The position numbers and the translations under genes are program-made. The notes beneath the pieces were generated by a model. It was given only the letters and a program-made list of their open reading frames with translations, made no database searches and was not told where the DNA came from. This document shows, one piece after another, positions 13,040-30,739 of a stretch of 64,000 nt of DNA; within the stretch, counting starts at the first letter, position 1; every line of letters begins with the position of its first letter. Origin of the DNA: Urechis unicinctus (taxonomy: Eukaryota; Annelida; Polychaeta; Xenopneusta; Urechidae); the NCBI GenBank assembly GCA_034190875.2, contig CM067349.1, forward strand, positions 6,696,645 through 6,760,644. The letters run 5' to 3'.

Positions 13040-14990
13040 GTAGCAGAGGCTGATCGATAATAGGGAATGTAACTGACCTCTCAAAAACTGCTAGGTGACT
13101 CAGATACTTACTAAAATTGTCACCTTATGCCGTGTATTAATAGGCAAAGCGACGGATAGGATCATTTGTCATTTTGTCCTATGTTTTACCATTCTGTACA
13201 CGGCAGAATGACAGGTCTTTGCATTGTACAGCCAATCGCTTACAAATGGTGAGGGTGCATCACGGGTTTATTCTCTTGTAAATGCGCCCCTTGCAGGGGT
13301 AAATTCCATTCTCGTAAGAGTTACATTTGCGCCCCGTGCATAACTCAAAGCCAGGATACAATATGTTATGCACGGGTGCTCCATAGTGAAGTAGAGGGTA
13401 CGCAAGGCTGATTGAGAGAGCAAGTGTTTTACTCGTTAAACAGCGAATAGAGAGCGGGAGAGTTTCGTGCTGATGTGCGTGACCTGTGAATTCCATTATT
13501 GGTTCCCGTAAAAAAAATATGCAATATTTTGGTCAGCGTTGACTATTTATTGTCAGCTCGTGCTCATCTTTATTAGCAGATTGATCATTTGAACACAATA
13601 TATTTGGTTTCTTTAGCAATGAGAAATAATATATCGGCACAAAACCAGCCATGTAATTTAAATGATTAAACCGACATTAATTGATCGAATTGTAAGCTCA
13701 GCAAAACACTGAGGAGTGTGGTAGCTGTGTGAGCGCCTGAAACCTCACGCTGGGAGATATGTAGAGTTTAACACGTATTGTGGTCTAAACATGTGAAATC
13801 CTTTAACCCTTTTGCACACTAATGTCATAGCTGCTTAATCGCTTTATAATTTTCTTTTCTAACATCTTAGTGACTTAGCAGTGGAACAGCTGACAATAAT
13901 CCATAGTATCAATGATGGTAGCTTCAGCACGTGGTAGCTTGTAGCAAACCCAGCTTACTAATGAGTGATCGTTTAAAGATATTTATCTTTATAAACCACG
14001 TGCATTATATTTGTATCGGTCAGCGTGGCAGATTACGATGCTCTCTTTTGACAATGGTAAGTCTGACGGAGCATCTTCTTAAGCTGAATCGTTGTCACGG
14101 GAGCGTTTGTTATCCTTCGGGCCAAGTACCGTAGTATCGCACATGGATATTTATGTTAATGCAGTGTTTGCGTTTATGGATGCCGGTAGTAACGACCAAA
14201 GAACGGTAGTTTCCGTTTTCGGTCTGGATAGATATGCATCAGGATATTTTACGGGGTGCTGAATTAGTATCCGCAGGAATGATGGATGTGAAGCGCATTG
14301 CGTTATTGGAAGGGTTGCACGGAGTATCACAGTTCTAATATCTTATATAGATACAAGTTTTAAAGTGTAATGAAAACACAAAGTGCTCACGACTTAAAAC
14401 ATTTGAGAATAATTGCTGCTGTACCAACCAGAGAGAGTGGTAGTTTTATAGTTTGGTGTGTCGGTCGGAAGAGAACCAACATCTATTGAATTGAATATTG
14501 AGTCGATATGAGTGGTATTCGGTATGCATTACGTTGTCATTCCGAAGGACAACAATCGGATATTACATTAATAATTCAGCAATATAACAAGCATCCGATT
14601 GCCAAAGGAAGAGGATACTTATTAACCCAACTATTACCTTTTCTAAACCATTAATCACATAGCTACTGATTAAACGTCATTTGCGGTTGCGATCGAGAAA
14701 CATATGTATCTATGAGGAATACGTCCTTTGATATCAAATGTATTTTGCATTTTCCAAGGTTGTCAAGTGAATGACTTGCGAAATTACCGGCGAACATGCA
14801 GCTCAATAGCCTACTTGTAGGCAGAGACTGGGGTCAAAACTTATGCTCACGTCCCATCATTGAGTAATAATTAAGCGCACACAGCGACATTAGAGGCACC
14901 ATCAGGTTACAAGAGTCGGTGTTTGATAACATTGATCCATTGACCCATTGACAGCTTATAGGAAATTATTGGAACCTTGCGAGTCGTTTA
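13040..14990. other. No gene seen; small inverted repeat at 13333-13376
   Basis: Unassigned DNA. CCCGTGCATAAC at 13333-13344 is followed 20 bases later by its exact reverse complement at 13365-13376. The hairpin lies in a 78-codon ATG frame on the minus strand (13260-13496) whose last third has three spaced cysteines. That frame is possible as a small protein but within chance expectation, and I do not recognise it. Confidence 0.4.
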
Positions 14991-14996
14991 TATATA

Positions 14997-19129
<4,133 letters not shown>

Positions 19130-19130
<1 letters not shown>

Positions 19131-19890
19131 CACATTAACAAAGGTATCACTAATAATGTGGTTGATTCCTCTCGCAGTCGTCCAGCCTATATTGCGGCTA
19201 GTGTCGCCTAATGAGCTTTGATCCAACAATAATTAGCAGTAGCAGCGAGGCAACCTGTGTGCATCGACAAGCATATGCAGCGAATAAAGTATTTAATTAA
19301 TCGCAACGACAGCACATTCTAAAAACAAAGTAATCAACAGCTATCAAAAACATTCCTGAGAAATGAAACTGAATAATCCTTATCTTGCATAACTATAAAA
19401 CGGCTGGTGGAATCAATTTGATATTTTAACTCTGCATCACAGCCGCATGGCTGCAATCGATGCTTGGTCATGTAGGACCAATAACAGCAGGGATTTGTTG
19501 CGGTAAACAGATTGATACACAATCCTGATACATTCATCAATGGTACTGCTACTTGCAAACTATCCCTCTGGGGGGGGATTAGTTTTAGGGATATCGTTGA
19601 ACATATTCCATGACATTTTGTTCACCTGGTTCATTCACAATCAATCAATTCATTAGATTACCAAGGGCTTCATTTAGCTATGAAATTAAGTTATTGTGGT
19701 ACAATATAAAGCTTCTTGAAATAATCCTCATACTAGTTTGTCTGTAACATACTACCGCGTGATATACGACGGCACATGTATGGGGAGGTGATGTATATTT
19801 ACCTTGGAAGTGCATATGTAAGGTTAACAAATATTGCGATATTATGGTAAATTATACAATCTTGATGCACGTACAATCAACGGTAAGTGC
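19130..19890 (-). repeat. Family D repeat, copy 2 (inverted)
   Basis: The reverse complement aligns with 7215-8000 and 29226-30110: GTGCATCAAGATTGT, a CATATGCACTTCC block, (A/G)CCGTCGT, TTTCAAGAAG, TCTAATGAATTGA, ACGATATCC.TAAAACTAA, ATTGATTCCACCAGCCG and TGATTACTTTGTTTT. Inside it, the minus-strand frame 19334-19558 matches the + strand frame 29752-29976 at the protein level: QIDST.RFIV.Q..DYSV.F is common to both. The opposite orientation shows that family D is dispersed and not part of one direct duplication. Confidence 0.75.
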
Positions 19891-20401
19891 ATATTTCTAT
19901 AAACAAGCAGCGGTTTATCGGATAAATACCCCCACCGCAACTGACTACTAGCACAAGGTGTAATACAATGACTGCGTGTACCTTGACAAATCGGCATGTT
20001 AATCTTCAGAAACTAAATTGTTTATGGGTATGATATTTTTATGTAGCGTACATCCCTTGTTAAAACGTTGAATCTACAACAAATGCATTATCTGCTTGCT
20101 TACCTATGCGCAGTGTACGAAGGTGAATATGAGATGTGCAATCCACCTAGCACCATAAAGAAGTGTAACGGCGACTTGAATTATATCCGCTGCTCGTACG
20201 GATAGCGGAAATTAGCCTAGATTTGCCTTGGTATGGTCTTTTTGGCTGTTGGGCTGCACTTCCGCCGGCCATTTAAGATTGCTTACTCACATGCGGATGT
20301 TTTCGAGAGCCCTGACCAACTTGACAAATACAATATATATTTGATATCCAAGTAGTATGCAATAATCATTGGTACACGATCTTTTACAAATATCTAAAAA
20401 A

Positions 20402-20402
20402 G

Positions 20403-20433
<31 letters not shown>

Positions 20434-20456
20434 TATATATATATATATATAGATAT

Positions 20457-20518
<62 letters not shown>

Positions 20519-20529
20519 ATATATATATA

Positions 20530-20595
<66 letters not shown>
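20402..20595. repeat. (AT)n tract with GA-left/CT-right interruptions
   Basis: About 194 bp of AT repeat. GA-type interruptions are at 20429-20433 and 20451-20459, and CT-type at 20515-20519 and 20531-20536. They mirror each other around about 20484, so the whole tract is an imperfect palindrome. The 110-codon minus frame spanning it is repeat read-through. Confidence 0.95.
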
Positions 20596-21040
20596 CAGGG
20601 TAACAAACGCTGCCATCACACCGATTCAGTTCACGATGATACTACGTCAGACCAAGCAGTGTCAAAGCTGAATAGGGCGATCAGCCATCATGCAGGCTGT
20701 TGCAAATATAATACACATTTTTGTAAATATACGGATCTCTCAACGATCTCCAACAAGTTAACAACTTTTGCTAAGGTTGCTTCAATTGTGCTAATGCTAC
20801 CATGGACAAGTGCTATAAATTATTTATGGCTTTTCGGTTGCTAAATCACGTAGATTATTTTGTTAGAGCGGTTAATCTGGCTTAACATCAGTGTGTGCTA
20901 TACTGATTGATATTAGATGTCCAGATATCTATATATATCCGTGTTCGCTGTATTACTATTTTGTTCACATATTTGGCCTTCGACAAGATAATACATAAAT
21001 GGTATATGAGGCACCCAGGTCACCTCCTAGCCATGAAGGA
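20596..21040. other. No gene seen
   Basis: Short unassigned spacer between the (AT)n tract and a family A copy. A 61-codon frame at 20659-20844 has no recognisable feature. Confidence 0.5.
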
Positions 21041-21730
21041 CCATTAACTTTCGCCGGCCTAATATGCTTAAAAGGGGTTCGAAAGCACTATTTTAACGGC
21101 CATTTCCACTCAAATTCACCTATTTCCCTTAGATAACAGCCGCTATAAAACTATTCGTTATTACTAGTTGTGTGACTAGGCTACATCTTAGTAACCTTGA
21201 GAAGGCAATACTTTAGCTACTATGGAGTTGTTTGGTGTGACTTTGTGAACCGCGTGCTCATTGATGTAGATTATTAAAAAGCTTATGTTGTCGGTGTGAG
21301 GCTTTGGATCCCTTTCTTTTCAACGAGTTCAAGTAAAGTGTCCGCTGTGTAAGTGTCATGGATAAACTTTCATTATCATCATGTTAGTTAGGACACAATC
21401 ACTGGTATATTATTTGAGGCACAGGATATATTTTTTTCCAATGCAGCCGGTTATTGAGTTAGAAGACTCCTATGCTGAAATATACAGACCTTGTTAAATT
21501 CATTCTTCAACTTCATCAGGTCATCATTTAGGCTGTATTCTGCCTACGATAATGCCAGCATCCTGTTGATCCTTGGTCCAGTCAACTGCCAGCAGCAGCT
21601 TCTTCTTAAGGCATATAATATGTGGTATCTCTGATAGGAATGACCAATGCACATGCTGCAAAAAGCTGATATATGCCAACGATGCAACCGCATATGGTAG
21701 TGTTCCTTCTACTTACTGGTGATCAGCATA
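21040..21730 (+). repeat. Family A repeat, 3' part, copy 3
   Basis: Aligns with 12470-13040 and with 5060-5460. Landmarks are CCATGAAGGA, the TGACCAGG-type module at 21170-21325, a TAGAAG.CTC(T/C)TATGCTG block, GGCTGTATTC(T/C)GCCT, the 20-base string CAGTCAACTGCCAGCAGCAG and CATATAATATGT, followed by GATGCAACC.CATATG. This is a 5'-truncated member of the family. Confidence 0.65.
21170..21325 (+). repeat. TGACCAGG module, copy 5
   Basis: Reads TGTGACTAGGCTAC, GAGAAGGCAATACTT, GTGCTCATTGATGTAGATTA and GGTGTGAGGCTTTGG. Nearest to the 12578-12725 module. Confidence 0.55.
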
Positions 21731-24325
21731 TACAGGCACGTCTACTGAGTACGATCAATCGAAATCCTGTGTCAATGTGGCGGTAGCTTGTAAATGTGAT
21801 CCCAATTAAGAAGAAAATGTATCTCAATCAAATTTCGAGCTATCGCCAAAGACCATGTTTTAGCAGTAAAATATTGTAATATTCTGTTAAATTTGTGCTC
21901 CGTCTGTCTCCATGTTTGGCTACGTCTTTCAAAGTACATTTTGTCGCTTATATGAAGATTTAAGGAAGATTCTTGACATTCGTTAAAATGACCCGTCTGA
22001 CCAGCTGGACTCGTTTCAATATGCATTTCAAGTTTATACTCATCCTTACTGGCCTCACGTGCTCACTAGCTTCATAATGATGGTATTTTTTCCGAAAATA
22101 AAAATCTTCCAACAAAGAGAACAGGAGTGGAATAGCTTTGGTGCTTTCTGCTTCAAGCCAACAGTATTGAGCAATTAGTTTCGCCTGGCAGCACCTATTA
22201 AGTGATACAGGCGATAATGCAATCAATTGATGTATTAATCACATCCATCTTATGTGTACTTGTCATTATCAGCAACATTAAACAAGTGTCAAGGCAGCTA
22301 CTGAATGTTCCATTTTACGCAAGTCGCAATATAGTGGTAGCGTGTCTAATGTGTAAGGATAGATACTTCGAACGCAATGCAATGTTCTTTTGCTAGAAAA
22401 ATAATTTTCTTTAACAAACATTACGAATCTACTCCTTGCATGCGCTTATTACTCGGATGTATGTATGTAATTAGGGCTGAAGATATGGTTCGACATTTGA
22501 AGCTTAACATTCATGGTTATCAAGTGACAGATTTATCAGCAAGTTGACACAAATATATGGCATAAATCGATTGTTTCACAATTGTGCAATTTTAAGATAT
22601 CGTCAACCATCAGCGGCGACGTAACTTAATATAGTTACAAGCCTACCTATTAGCGTATTGAACCATGATAATTCAACTGTTCAATAATGATGTTAAATAT
22701 TCATCACAATTGATGATGCTTTCAATTGATTGCTGACCAGTCTTTGACGTCCGCGGGTAATGACAAAAGCATGATATAGCAGTTTTGGATACTTTTTTTC
22801 CCCTAAGGTATCAAAGGCTTTGTATAATATTTCCACATACACTTAACCAAAATTTTGTAAGCATACCATTTCGTTGCAGTCGCCAAAAATTTCCGCGATT
22901 GCTATTGCATGATGGGTAATACTAAGTTAAATCATTGATATTATATTCCATTACTGCTGATTCCAAACTCATTGCTGACGCGCCACTTATAACATAACAT
23001 GAATGGCGCATAAAGCTGCGAACATTGTCAACGAGCTACACACACATTGGGTACAAGCTGTATATTCTATGATACCATCAAATTATATCATCTATGCCGA
23101 GAAGATTCATCGCCATGTTTGATGCCTTCTTTTTGACATCGAATCAGTTAGAGCATGCATATCAAATTTACGCATGCGTACATGGTTTTGTGCGTTTAAT
23201 AAGTAATCATCTGGAAATGCCACCGTGCAAGTAAAATAATACATAAATGGATCAATAAAATGGATATGGATAGAATGTGACTTGTGAATCCCCCGCTGAT
23301 GCAACATCAAGCAAATTAATTGCTGTCTTGTTCCAAAGATTCAACGCATGTTCTAGTATACGATCTAAAATGTTATCTATTGATATGGAAGTGCCATGGA
23401 TGCGTCTATGGTTTAACTCACCACGCACAATGTATCGAACGTGATCAGAAAGGGACGTGGAACAATAATGGTCAATGACAATTGATGTTTTTTCAAACAG
23501 TGATATTACGATGTCTTAAGCACGGGAAAAAAGCAAAACATCCCGATGTCACACTCGAGCAAACGTAGTTATGTGTAACGTTCAAGACGTCAAGATGTGT
23601 ATATTTTACGGTAGGAAAAGGTCCCACGGCAAGCAACTTGCAGCTAAGTAGCGGTCATATTTACCGCGATGACCGAGGCCATTCTTACTTGTGGAACACA
23701 TGCATAATGTAAACCAGTTTATAGTACGAGATTTAAATAGATCGTTCCGGCTTCAAGGATTGACATGGTGTCTACTGAATAATAGTTTTCCTGCTTCGTT
23801 CAGCCAAACTTATTCATCATAGCTGCAAGCCGTTATCATCAACTCGCTCTGTTCATAAGAAATGAACTAGTCTATAGCCAGATAACGCCTGCTGTTGATA
23901 AGTAATGGGACATTGTGAACGGAATAAGCTGACGAGTTTACCCTGTCTTTCGCATGGCAGAACAGTAGTTGAGTAATAGCGCCTATGATATATGTGGCAT
24001 ATGACGATCCCTTCCCGATACAAAAATTAAGGAGAAGGATAGATCCGCATCATATTTGGCTATTTACGTCAACTAGAGGTCACAACGCCGCCTACTAACT
24101 TGGCTTATTCAACGAACCCATGAGGCTTAGTTTTATTGTATTCTGAACATGTATATCGTGTTAACTCACATACCAGACAGCTCAAATGCAAAAACGTGCA
24201 TGTCAAATTGCGCCTTGATTTTCAGGGAACAGTAATAACACAGTAAATAACATAAATGAAGGAAAATGATGATTACGCTCAATGTGTGATACAATGAAGG
24301 TACGATAGATAGGTGTTGCATGTCA
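21730..24325. other. No gene seen; unassigned AT-rich DNA
   Basis: Frames of 64-88 codons occur on both strands (for example 21772-22226 minus), without domain-like features or splice-flanked structure. No repeat partner found by eye. Confidence 0.5.
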
Positions 24326-24331
24326 TATGTC

Positions 24332-24407
24332 ATCTTAGTCTATCAGCTGAATCTTAGTCTATCAGTTGAATCATAGTCTATCGGTTTTATAACAGTTTAC
24401 CAGTCGA
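24332..24407 (+). repeat. 19-bp tandem repeat, four units
   Basis: Four adjoining 19-base units. Units 1 and 2 are ATCTTAGTCTATCAGCTGA and the same with one change, unit 3 is ATCATAGTCTATCGGTTTT, and unit 4 is a weaker match (ATAACAGTTTACCAGTCGA). Divergence rises towards the right end. Confidence 0.85.
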
Positions 24408-24479
24408 AATCATTATGCTTGTACATACCTCGCCAATCAATCATTCAACGCGTCTACAATTAAACCACCACAATGTGGG

Positions 24480-24840
24480 CTTGTTATTGTGTTATTCATA
24501 TCGGTTATAGCCATTCGTTTCCTGCCAAAACCCTCTGCTCAGTTTGCCACGACTACCATCTGATGAACCGAGTGTTCATTTCGATGATGATTAAATGCTA
24601 ATGTTGCCAGAGTCTTTCCTTTCTGCTAGTCCTGGCCACTGTGTTCTCAACATGGCGCTGTTTTGTCTATTTTCGGTTCGGTCGCCAATATCGTAGAGAC
24701 AGAGTTTATTGTCGTCATTAGGTTATATCCAGTCACAAGTAGTGCATTCTGTTGGAAACACAGGATATAGTATATTGTAGAAAGTCGGTTATGAAAGTTA
24801 GATGGCTCTTGCGCTGCAATAATGGGTAAATTTCCATTCA
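24480..24840 (+). repeat. Family A fragment, copy 4
   Basis: TGAACCGAGTGTTCATT, GATGATTAAATGCTAATGTTG and AGAGTCTTTC match the second half of the module at 21170-21325. CAGTCAC(A)A and TTAGATGGCTCTTG..CTGCAATA match the next part of the family. It is more diverged than the others and is truncated at both ends. Confidence 0.45.
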
Positions 24841-25489
24841 TCGCTCTCTCTTGACCTATGTCTCACGAAGCGATGTCATGATACAATGACAAAATTCCCA
24901 TTATGACACATTTGCATAATCGACCAATTCAATAACATGCATAACAGCTCAGTGTTGCTCTGGTTATTCGTTCAATTATATAATTACATATAGCAACCTT
25001 TTAAAGTGGCAGCTTGCATATGCGGGCAACTCTGAGGATGAACGCCATTTTATAAATGCGCGTTGGCTAACTGTGGTTACACTCATTAAGGAAAATTATA
25101 TGCATATTCATTTGAGCCCTCACGGCTATATCAGAGACAACTCATAAATATCGGTTCAATCAACCACCGATATGCTCACTGAATCCCGAATGTTTAAACC
25201 CCATCACCGTAACAATAGAATACAATGGCTATGGATGGGCTGGTTCACAAGCACTGTCATCAATATTGTAAAACACAATGAGAGATAGCCACCTTGTCTC
25301 GGATCAGTAGGTTCTATGACTACAGGTTATCAACATTAGCATAGTCATGAAGATAGTTTAGGCAGGTAAATCAAGTGCGCATTGCTATTGAGCCTGCTTT
25401 ACGTAATTGAAAACAACAGGATAAACTTTCTTTGATATGGATTGCAAATCATTCTTTTATGCTGAATGCAAAATTAGGCTTTACATAAC

Positions 25490-27600
25490 CCCCTTGGAGC
25501 AAAACGAATTTTGGATGCTAACGATGCAAATGAATGATTAAGCCGAGATCGTCATTATAGGTCAAGCTCTCTATCACCGTCATTATGAACCTATTTCGAT
25601 TCGTATGGGTCTCTAACTTAACTCCTACCTTATCTGTCCCAGGTTTATTCCCTGCGATATTTGTATTGATACGTTGCCGTTTTCTGTATTATGTATGGTC
25701 TGTGTTCTGTCCCACAAAATCTTCATGAATATGATGCTTTGTACCACGGGCGCAAACGCCGTATGATTGCGCTAATCAATAAGTGTTGTGGGTATTTACT
25801 TTTAAGAAGTAATCCTGTCCGTACACCACATACGTCCAACAGTATGTCGAGTTAAGGATTTCAACTGCACATGCAAAGTACAAGGTGGCTCCTTAAGGAT
25901 TTGATATATATTTCAACTAATCAGCATAATTAAGCTTAAATGAAAGATACAGGATTTGTGGGGATACATTTAACGACTCTCTATCAATATTTCTGTCATT
26001 GTTCCATTGATATAGCAAAGTCACTAAAGCATTCATTGCCCCTAATACTGATTATGAACTGCTCTGTGCGTTGTGGCATGTCGTTACTTGGTTATATAGT
26101 GCTGCAACCATGCTCATCCCACGAAAAGAACACATTTTATGTTCATTCATTTCCAAGCATATAGGGCAGAACCTATCAACGGCCGTTGCACCCCACAAAC
26201 AATATATTACTGAACGAATCACTCAACCAGCGAGTATTGTGATATAGCTTTCCTCAAATGACGATTAACTGCGTCCTTACAAAGCCAGAGCCCTGAAACC
26301 ATGCCGACAAATCTGTAGCACAATATGAGCAGACAAGTAAATCTGTTTTATAGAGTTGCCGTCGAATCTCAGTCACCCCTTATTCTGTAAAGACTAATCG
26401 TGACGATTGCCATGGTAATGCATCAAATATTACTCGTGTGCACTAGAAGTCGTGGTGAAAAAATCAGAAAAACGACTTTTTGAAAATGCCACTTTAGAAT
26501 TATGTTTTGTTATGTGGAATAAGCAACACAACCTCACCTTGATAGAAAAAAAAAATTAAGCCCATGCAGCATATAAATGATATTTGTTTACCGATATCTA
26601 GGTCTGATCTCCATTAGTAACATGTAAGACTGGCATAAAGTTGGCTATCATTTGAAGTCTTGTACTTCATAAATACACATCTATTTATATCATGTCTATT
26701 CCATTTTTGCAGCTCATCCTCTCAGGTACAAATATATTAACAAAATAACAATAACTTTGCAGAATCTGCATTATTTGAGTAAAACACCAGCACTTAGAGA
26801 AGCGCTTAACTCGGCTGACGTCGGTTTATATTCGCAATTTCAACAGTCAGCCGTTCCTAGTAGAAATACGGCTTTTATACAATATATATTTCAACACCCT
26901 TTTCCCTAATCAAACCTTCTACGATCTCAGCGGAGCTGTCACCTATCTGATTGTTTGTTGCATTGTTGGTGGTTCATATTCTTATGAAATATGAATGATC
27001 TCAAGGGGATGTTTAACACTTTCCGTCGAATGATGCCCGGACAGACTGATTATCATTGTCGGTTGCCAATGCATCTGAATGACGCCATACCCATATAGAT
27101 GGAGTTTAGTATCCCACTTTTAAGCAAAATATTTACAAATGCAACTTACCTTAAGGTACATTGATGATGACTAGTTTGGCAGAAATTAACCCTGTATCCA
27201 TCGTGCTGGTTTAGTTTGCACCAACTGGCTAATCTATTCATATAGAGTCGTGGATTGATATATTGTGTATACTGTCTATCAAAGATAACAGCATTAACAC
27301 ACCGCCTATTTGCCGCGTTCTCTCAGTTTCTATATTTACTGTTCCTGCGAAATGGTCAACCACCCTAATATGGGAAGAATGCTTGACTAATTAGTTGGAT
27401 TACTTTGTAAAAATTATGCACCTCAAACATCTGTGATACAGAGCAGAGCATAGATCGAACCAAGTATTGACACATTATTTCCAGTATATGGTAAATAACA
27501 TGTTCACATATCTATCACTGCAGTCCCTGTCCTATAGTAGGCGGAGTTAAGTCAGGGAGACCCATCGGGTTTCAGTCCGTGTGGAATTGTAAGCGCTCGC
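25490..27600 (+). repeat. Partner of the 2.0-3.1 kb segment
   Basis: The start (TTGGAGCAAAACG, then CAAGCTCTCTATCACCGTCA) matches about 2012-2065. The 26440-26650 interval matches 2250-2430. The 27420-27600 interval matches 2890-3050. About 700 bp at 25700-26390 have no equivalent in the 2-kb copy. No frame is conserved between the two copies. Confidence 0.45.
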
Positions 27601-29226
27601 TGAGCGTAAACGATATAAGATATTTTACAAAATGTGAAAGTGACCAGCTCTATCAATAAACTAACTATGTTGCAAATCTAGACTAACCATCCTTGAAGGC
27701 TGTAGCAGGTAAGTTATGTTTTGTCCTTGCAATCTAAAGAAAATAACACTTCCTTTGAGGCGACGTGCTATGAAACGGAAATATAATGATAAAGTAATAA
27801 AAACTTTATTTTTGCAATATCGCTGCTTGCAAAAATCAAATATCTTGACCGTAAAAAACATTTGATGGTATAAACCTAATGTTCCAACGCAGATGATGGT
27901 AGCAATTAAATCGATATTTATATGCAGCGGTTGACAGATATTGCGCTTCATGCGACGTGTGCGTTAGGGTGATAATGGTTATTTGGCGACCAAGCGTATA
28001 GAAGTGTGGTCTGTTTTGCTGAAACGCGTCTGTAATAAACGCTGCTCGAAAAAATCAACCATTTGCACTCGAGATAATTGGTTTGCCCTTAAGTGAGCAT
28101 GATTGCTATAGTAGCAGATCGCATTGAAGAATGACTAGGTCTGATGAATACGATGAAGCCAAATGTATTGGGTAAAAAAGCTTCGGGCACATAGTAGTGC
28201 TATCATCAGGTCGATTATTCAAATCAATTATCACTGATATCAGCCAAATTCTGATTAGTCTCATTAAATGCTCTATCCGACCAACTAACACAAGAAACGG
28301 CCCTAAAGACCATCCAACCGGTTTCTATTTACCTGATTCAATCTTGACTTACCTCAGATTGGATCAATGCAATAAGTTTACTTAGCATTACATCTAAATA
28401 GCTTCAGTCCTCGTGTTGTCCTGCATGAGTCGTTCCAGCCATAAAGCATAAATATATCACATAATTATTCAATTTCAATCGAATTGATAACGCCGTACGC
28501 TGTAAGGAACTATTCGATACTTACTTTCATGACTACGATTATTAAAATTCAGCCCACAATAGAAATAGAATGATGAAAACGTATTACACCAAAGTTGGGA
28601 TGAACCTGTTTACCACTCGAATCAGTGGAGAAGCACGACACCCTGATAACTATTGATGTAAAACACAGAAGCCTCTGTATCGCTTGGACTTAGTTATGGG
28701 TTCATCAATCATGATGTTATTGTTATTGTAATTGCGCCACAAATTTATAACTGACAGTAATGTGTAGCCTCTATATGTTGAATGACTTATATTTAGATAG
28801 GATGTCTTGTGCGATAGGTCACGAGAAGGATAAATCGAGGATTTGCAAGTCCCAATAGTATCATCAATTTGTTCTTTATGGGATCTTGTGATCACGTTGC
28901 CTGTGTCGGATCATAAAACCCCTCCAAAATGTTAAGTTCCGGCAAAGTGACTGTGTATAAAATATGCCCCGAAATAAATGTCAATTAACAAGGTCAACAA
29001 TGATCTTTAGCAGCACATTGCAGTCTTGATAATCATATATTAAAATACTGTATTTGGCGGTGAAGTACTTTCAGCTAGGATTTAAAGTGCATTGAATTGT
29101 TCGAAGGGCTGTAAGCAAAATCATGATTTTAGTAAGAAAAGTGTATTTTATTTGGACAAGTACAAATACGTTTCTACCAGCTAGGTAGCAGTTTGTAAGC
29201 ACACATTTGATGTATTGAAAGAAGAA
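27600..29226. other. No gene seen; unassigned AT-rich DNA
   Basis: Contains a 96-codon minus frame (27661-27951) and paired overlapping frames at 28106-28385 on both strands, all within chance length and not recognised. Confidence 0.5.
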
Positions 29227-30110
29227 CGTTTGCACATGGAATGTACACAACACAAAAGTATCACAACCATAAACAATTGAGCTCCTACAATGCCTAATTG
29301 TTAAGCTACATACAGTCAACGTATAATACTATGTGCTAGTCGTCAAGTGCAGTGTGTTTTTTTCAGACGAACTTAGTATGTTTCTGCAAATTCGGACCTT
29401 TAAAAGAACTTTACATTGTTCGTTGTTTGTAGGTGCATCAAGATTGTGAACTTTACTATATGATCGCAATAATAGTACCTCACATATGCACGTCCAAAGC
29501 TTCAATATAACACTTCTCCTTGTATTTACCGTCGTTCTTCGCGCAGTGAGATTTGACAAACGGATTAACACGAGGAATAGTTCCCGAAGAAATCGTAGTG
29601 CAGTTTAACATTATGCCAAAATCATTACATTTGATAGCTATGTGAAATGCATGGACATCTAATGAATTGAGTGATTGTGAACGCAACAAGTGAGCAAGAT
29701 GTCAGGGATAATGAACAACCAAATCCATGCAACTAACCTCCGGAGGGAGAGTTGGCAATTAGCCGGACCATTGCAGACTATATCAGCATTGTGTATAAAT
29801 ATTTAACCTCTACAGCCTTCTGCTGTAATTGCCCCTATAACAGCAAGCATGAATTGCAACTATTGTGCCGTGATGCAGTGTTGAAAGATCAAATTGATTC
29901 CACCTGCCGTTTTATAGTAAGGCAAGAGTGCGATTATTCAGTCACTTTCGCGCGGCTGCTGATTACTTTGTTTTAAGAACGAGAGGTCGTTGTGACTTAT
30001 GCAATACTTCTCGTTATGAAATGCAGGCGATTCATAGTGTGCACTGCTGTGTTACAGTCGTAACGAATCCCATTGACACTATAATTTGTAAATGCTGCGT
30101 CTATACTTAA
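29226..30110 (+). repeat. Family D repeat, copy 3 (longest)
   Basis: The fullest family D member, with all the landmarks shared with 7215-8000 and the inverted 19130-19890 copy. It contains the + frame 29752-29976 (74 codons, opening inside the repeat), which aligns with the 19334-19558 minus frame over roughly 45 residues, with Cys, Lys-His, Asp-Ala and QIDST positions shared. Either both frames are remnants of an element-encoded protein or the match is nucleotide conservation that happens to stay in frame. I do not recognise the protein. Confidence 0.75.
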
Positions 30111-30739
30111 AACCAACATTTGTACCATCGTCAATATGTTCGATGATTATGTAAATATTTGTGGACTATAATAATAAAATGTTGCTTTTGCGACTGCCAA
30201 TACAATAATGTACGTATAAACATCGCCCGCCTTCCTCAAAATGTGTCCATATCGAATGATTTGGAATTCGCGACCAATTGCAAGTTTACAGGATACTAGG
30301 CGCGAGTTGATTGCAAACAAAGGGAGGAAGTGGTCGTTACCCGCAAGGCTCACCATCGATACATTTCCAGCTCATTGCTGCTAATGATACCGTTAAAGCT
30401 GCTCAGGCAATGATTGTCATCCAATCCAATCACACCACCACCTGAATAATTAATTTGTGGCTTTGCTTGTTATATATCCGTACCTGGTTTTGAATATGCC
30501 TTAGGTTATTAAGTTGATATGATGTTGCATATCAAATAGACAATCAATGTGTGATGCTCAATAAAATACCCCCAAAAGATGCGGTTACATTATATGACCT
30601 GTCATTGTTTCTATTTTATCGAAAGCAGCGCCATTTGATGTGTCAATAACGGGTTTTAATAGCCACACACAACGAAGTTGGCGTGATGATAGGTTAAGTT
30701 GAACACAAATGGTCGGACCATGACCCAACATCTACAACA

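Larger units (their letters stand above)
10930..13040 (+). repeat. Family A repeat, copy 2 (uninterrupted version)
   Basis: This copy joins the two parts of family A that are 2.4 kb apart in copy 1 (300-2000 and 4376-5460). It contains three modules starting with (C)ATGTGACCAGG or AAGTGACCAGG, at about 11364, 12117 and 12578, the last two 461 bp apart. The 12420-12570 stretch is missing from copy 1 but present in the 21-kb copy as an ACC(C)ATGAAGGA...CACC(C/T)ATTTC block. Short frames are not conserved. Confidence 0.65.

Noticed and set aside
300-13040. One simple 10.6-kb segmental duplication covering 0.3-5.5 and 10.9-13.0 kb
   Set aside because: Other copies at 21 and 24.5 kb, an inverted family D copy and the 2.4-kb difference fit dispersed elements better than a single duplication.
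24332-24407. Possible CRISPR-like array
   Set aside because: The units abut with no spacers, so it is a tandem repeat; the genome also appears eukaryotic.
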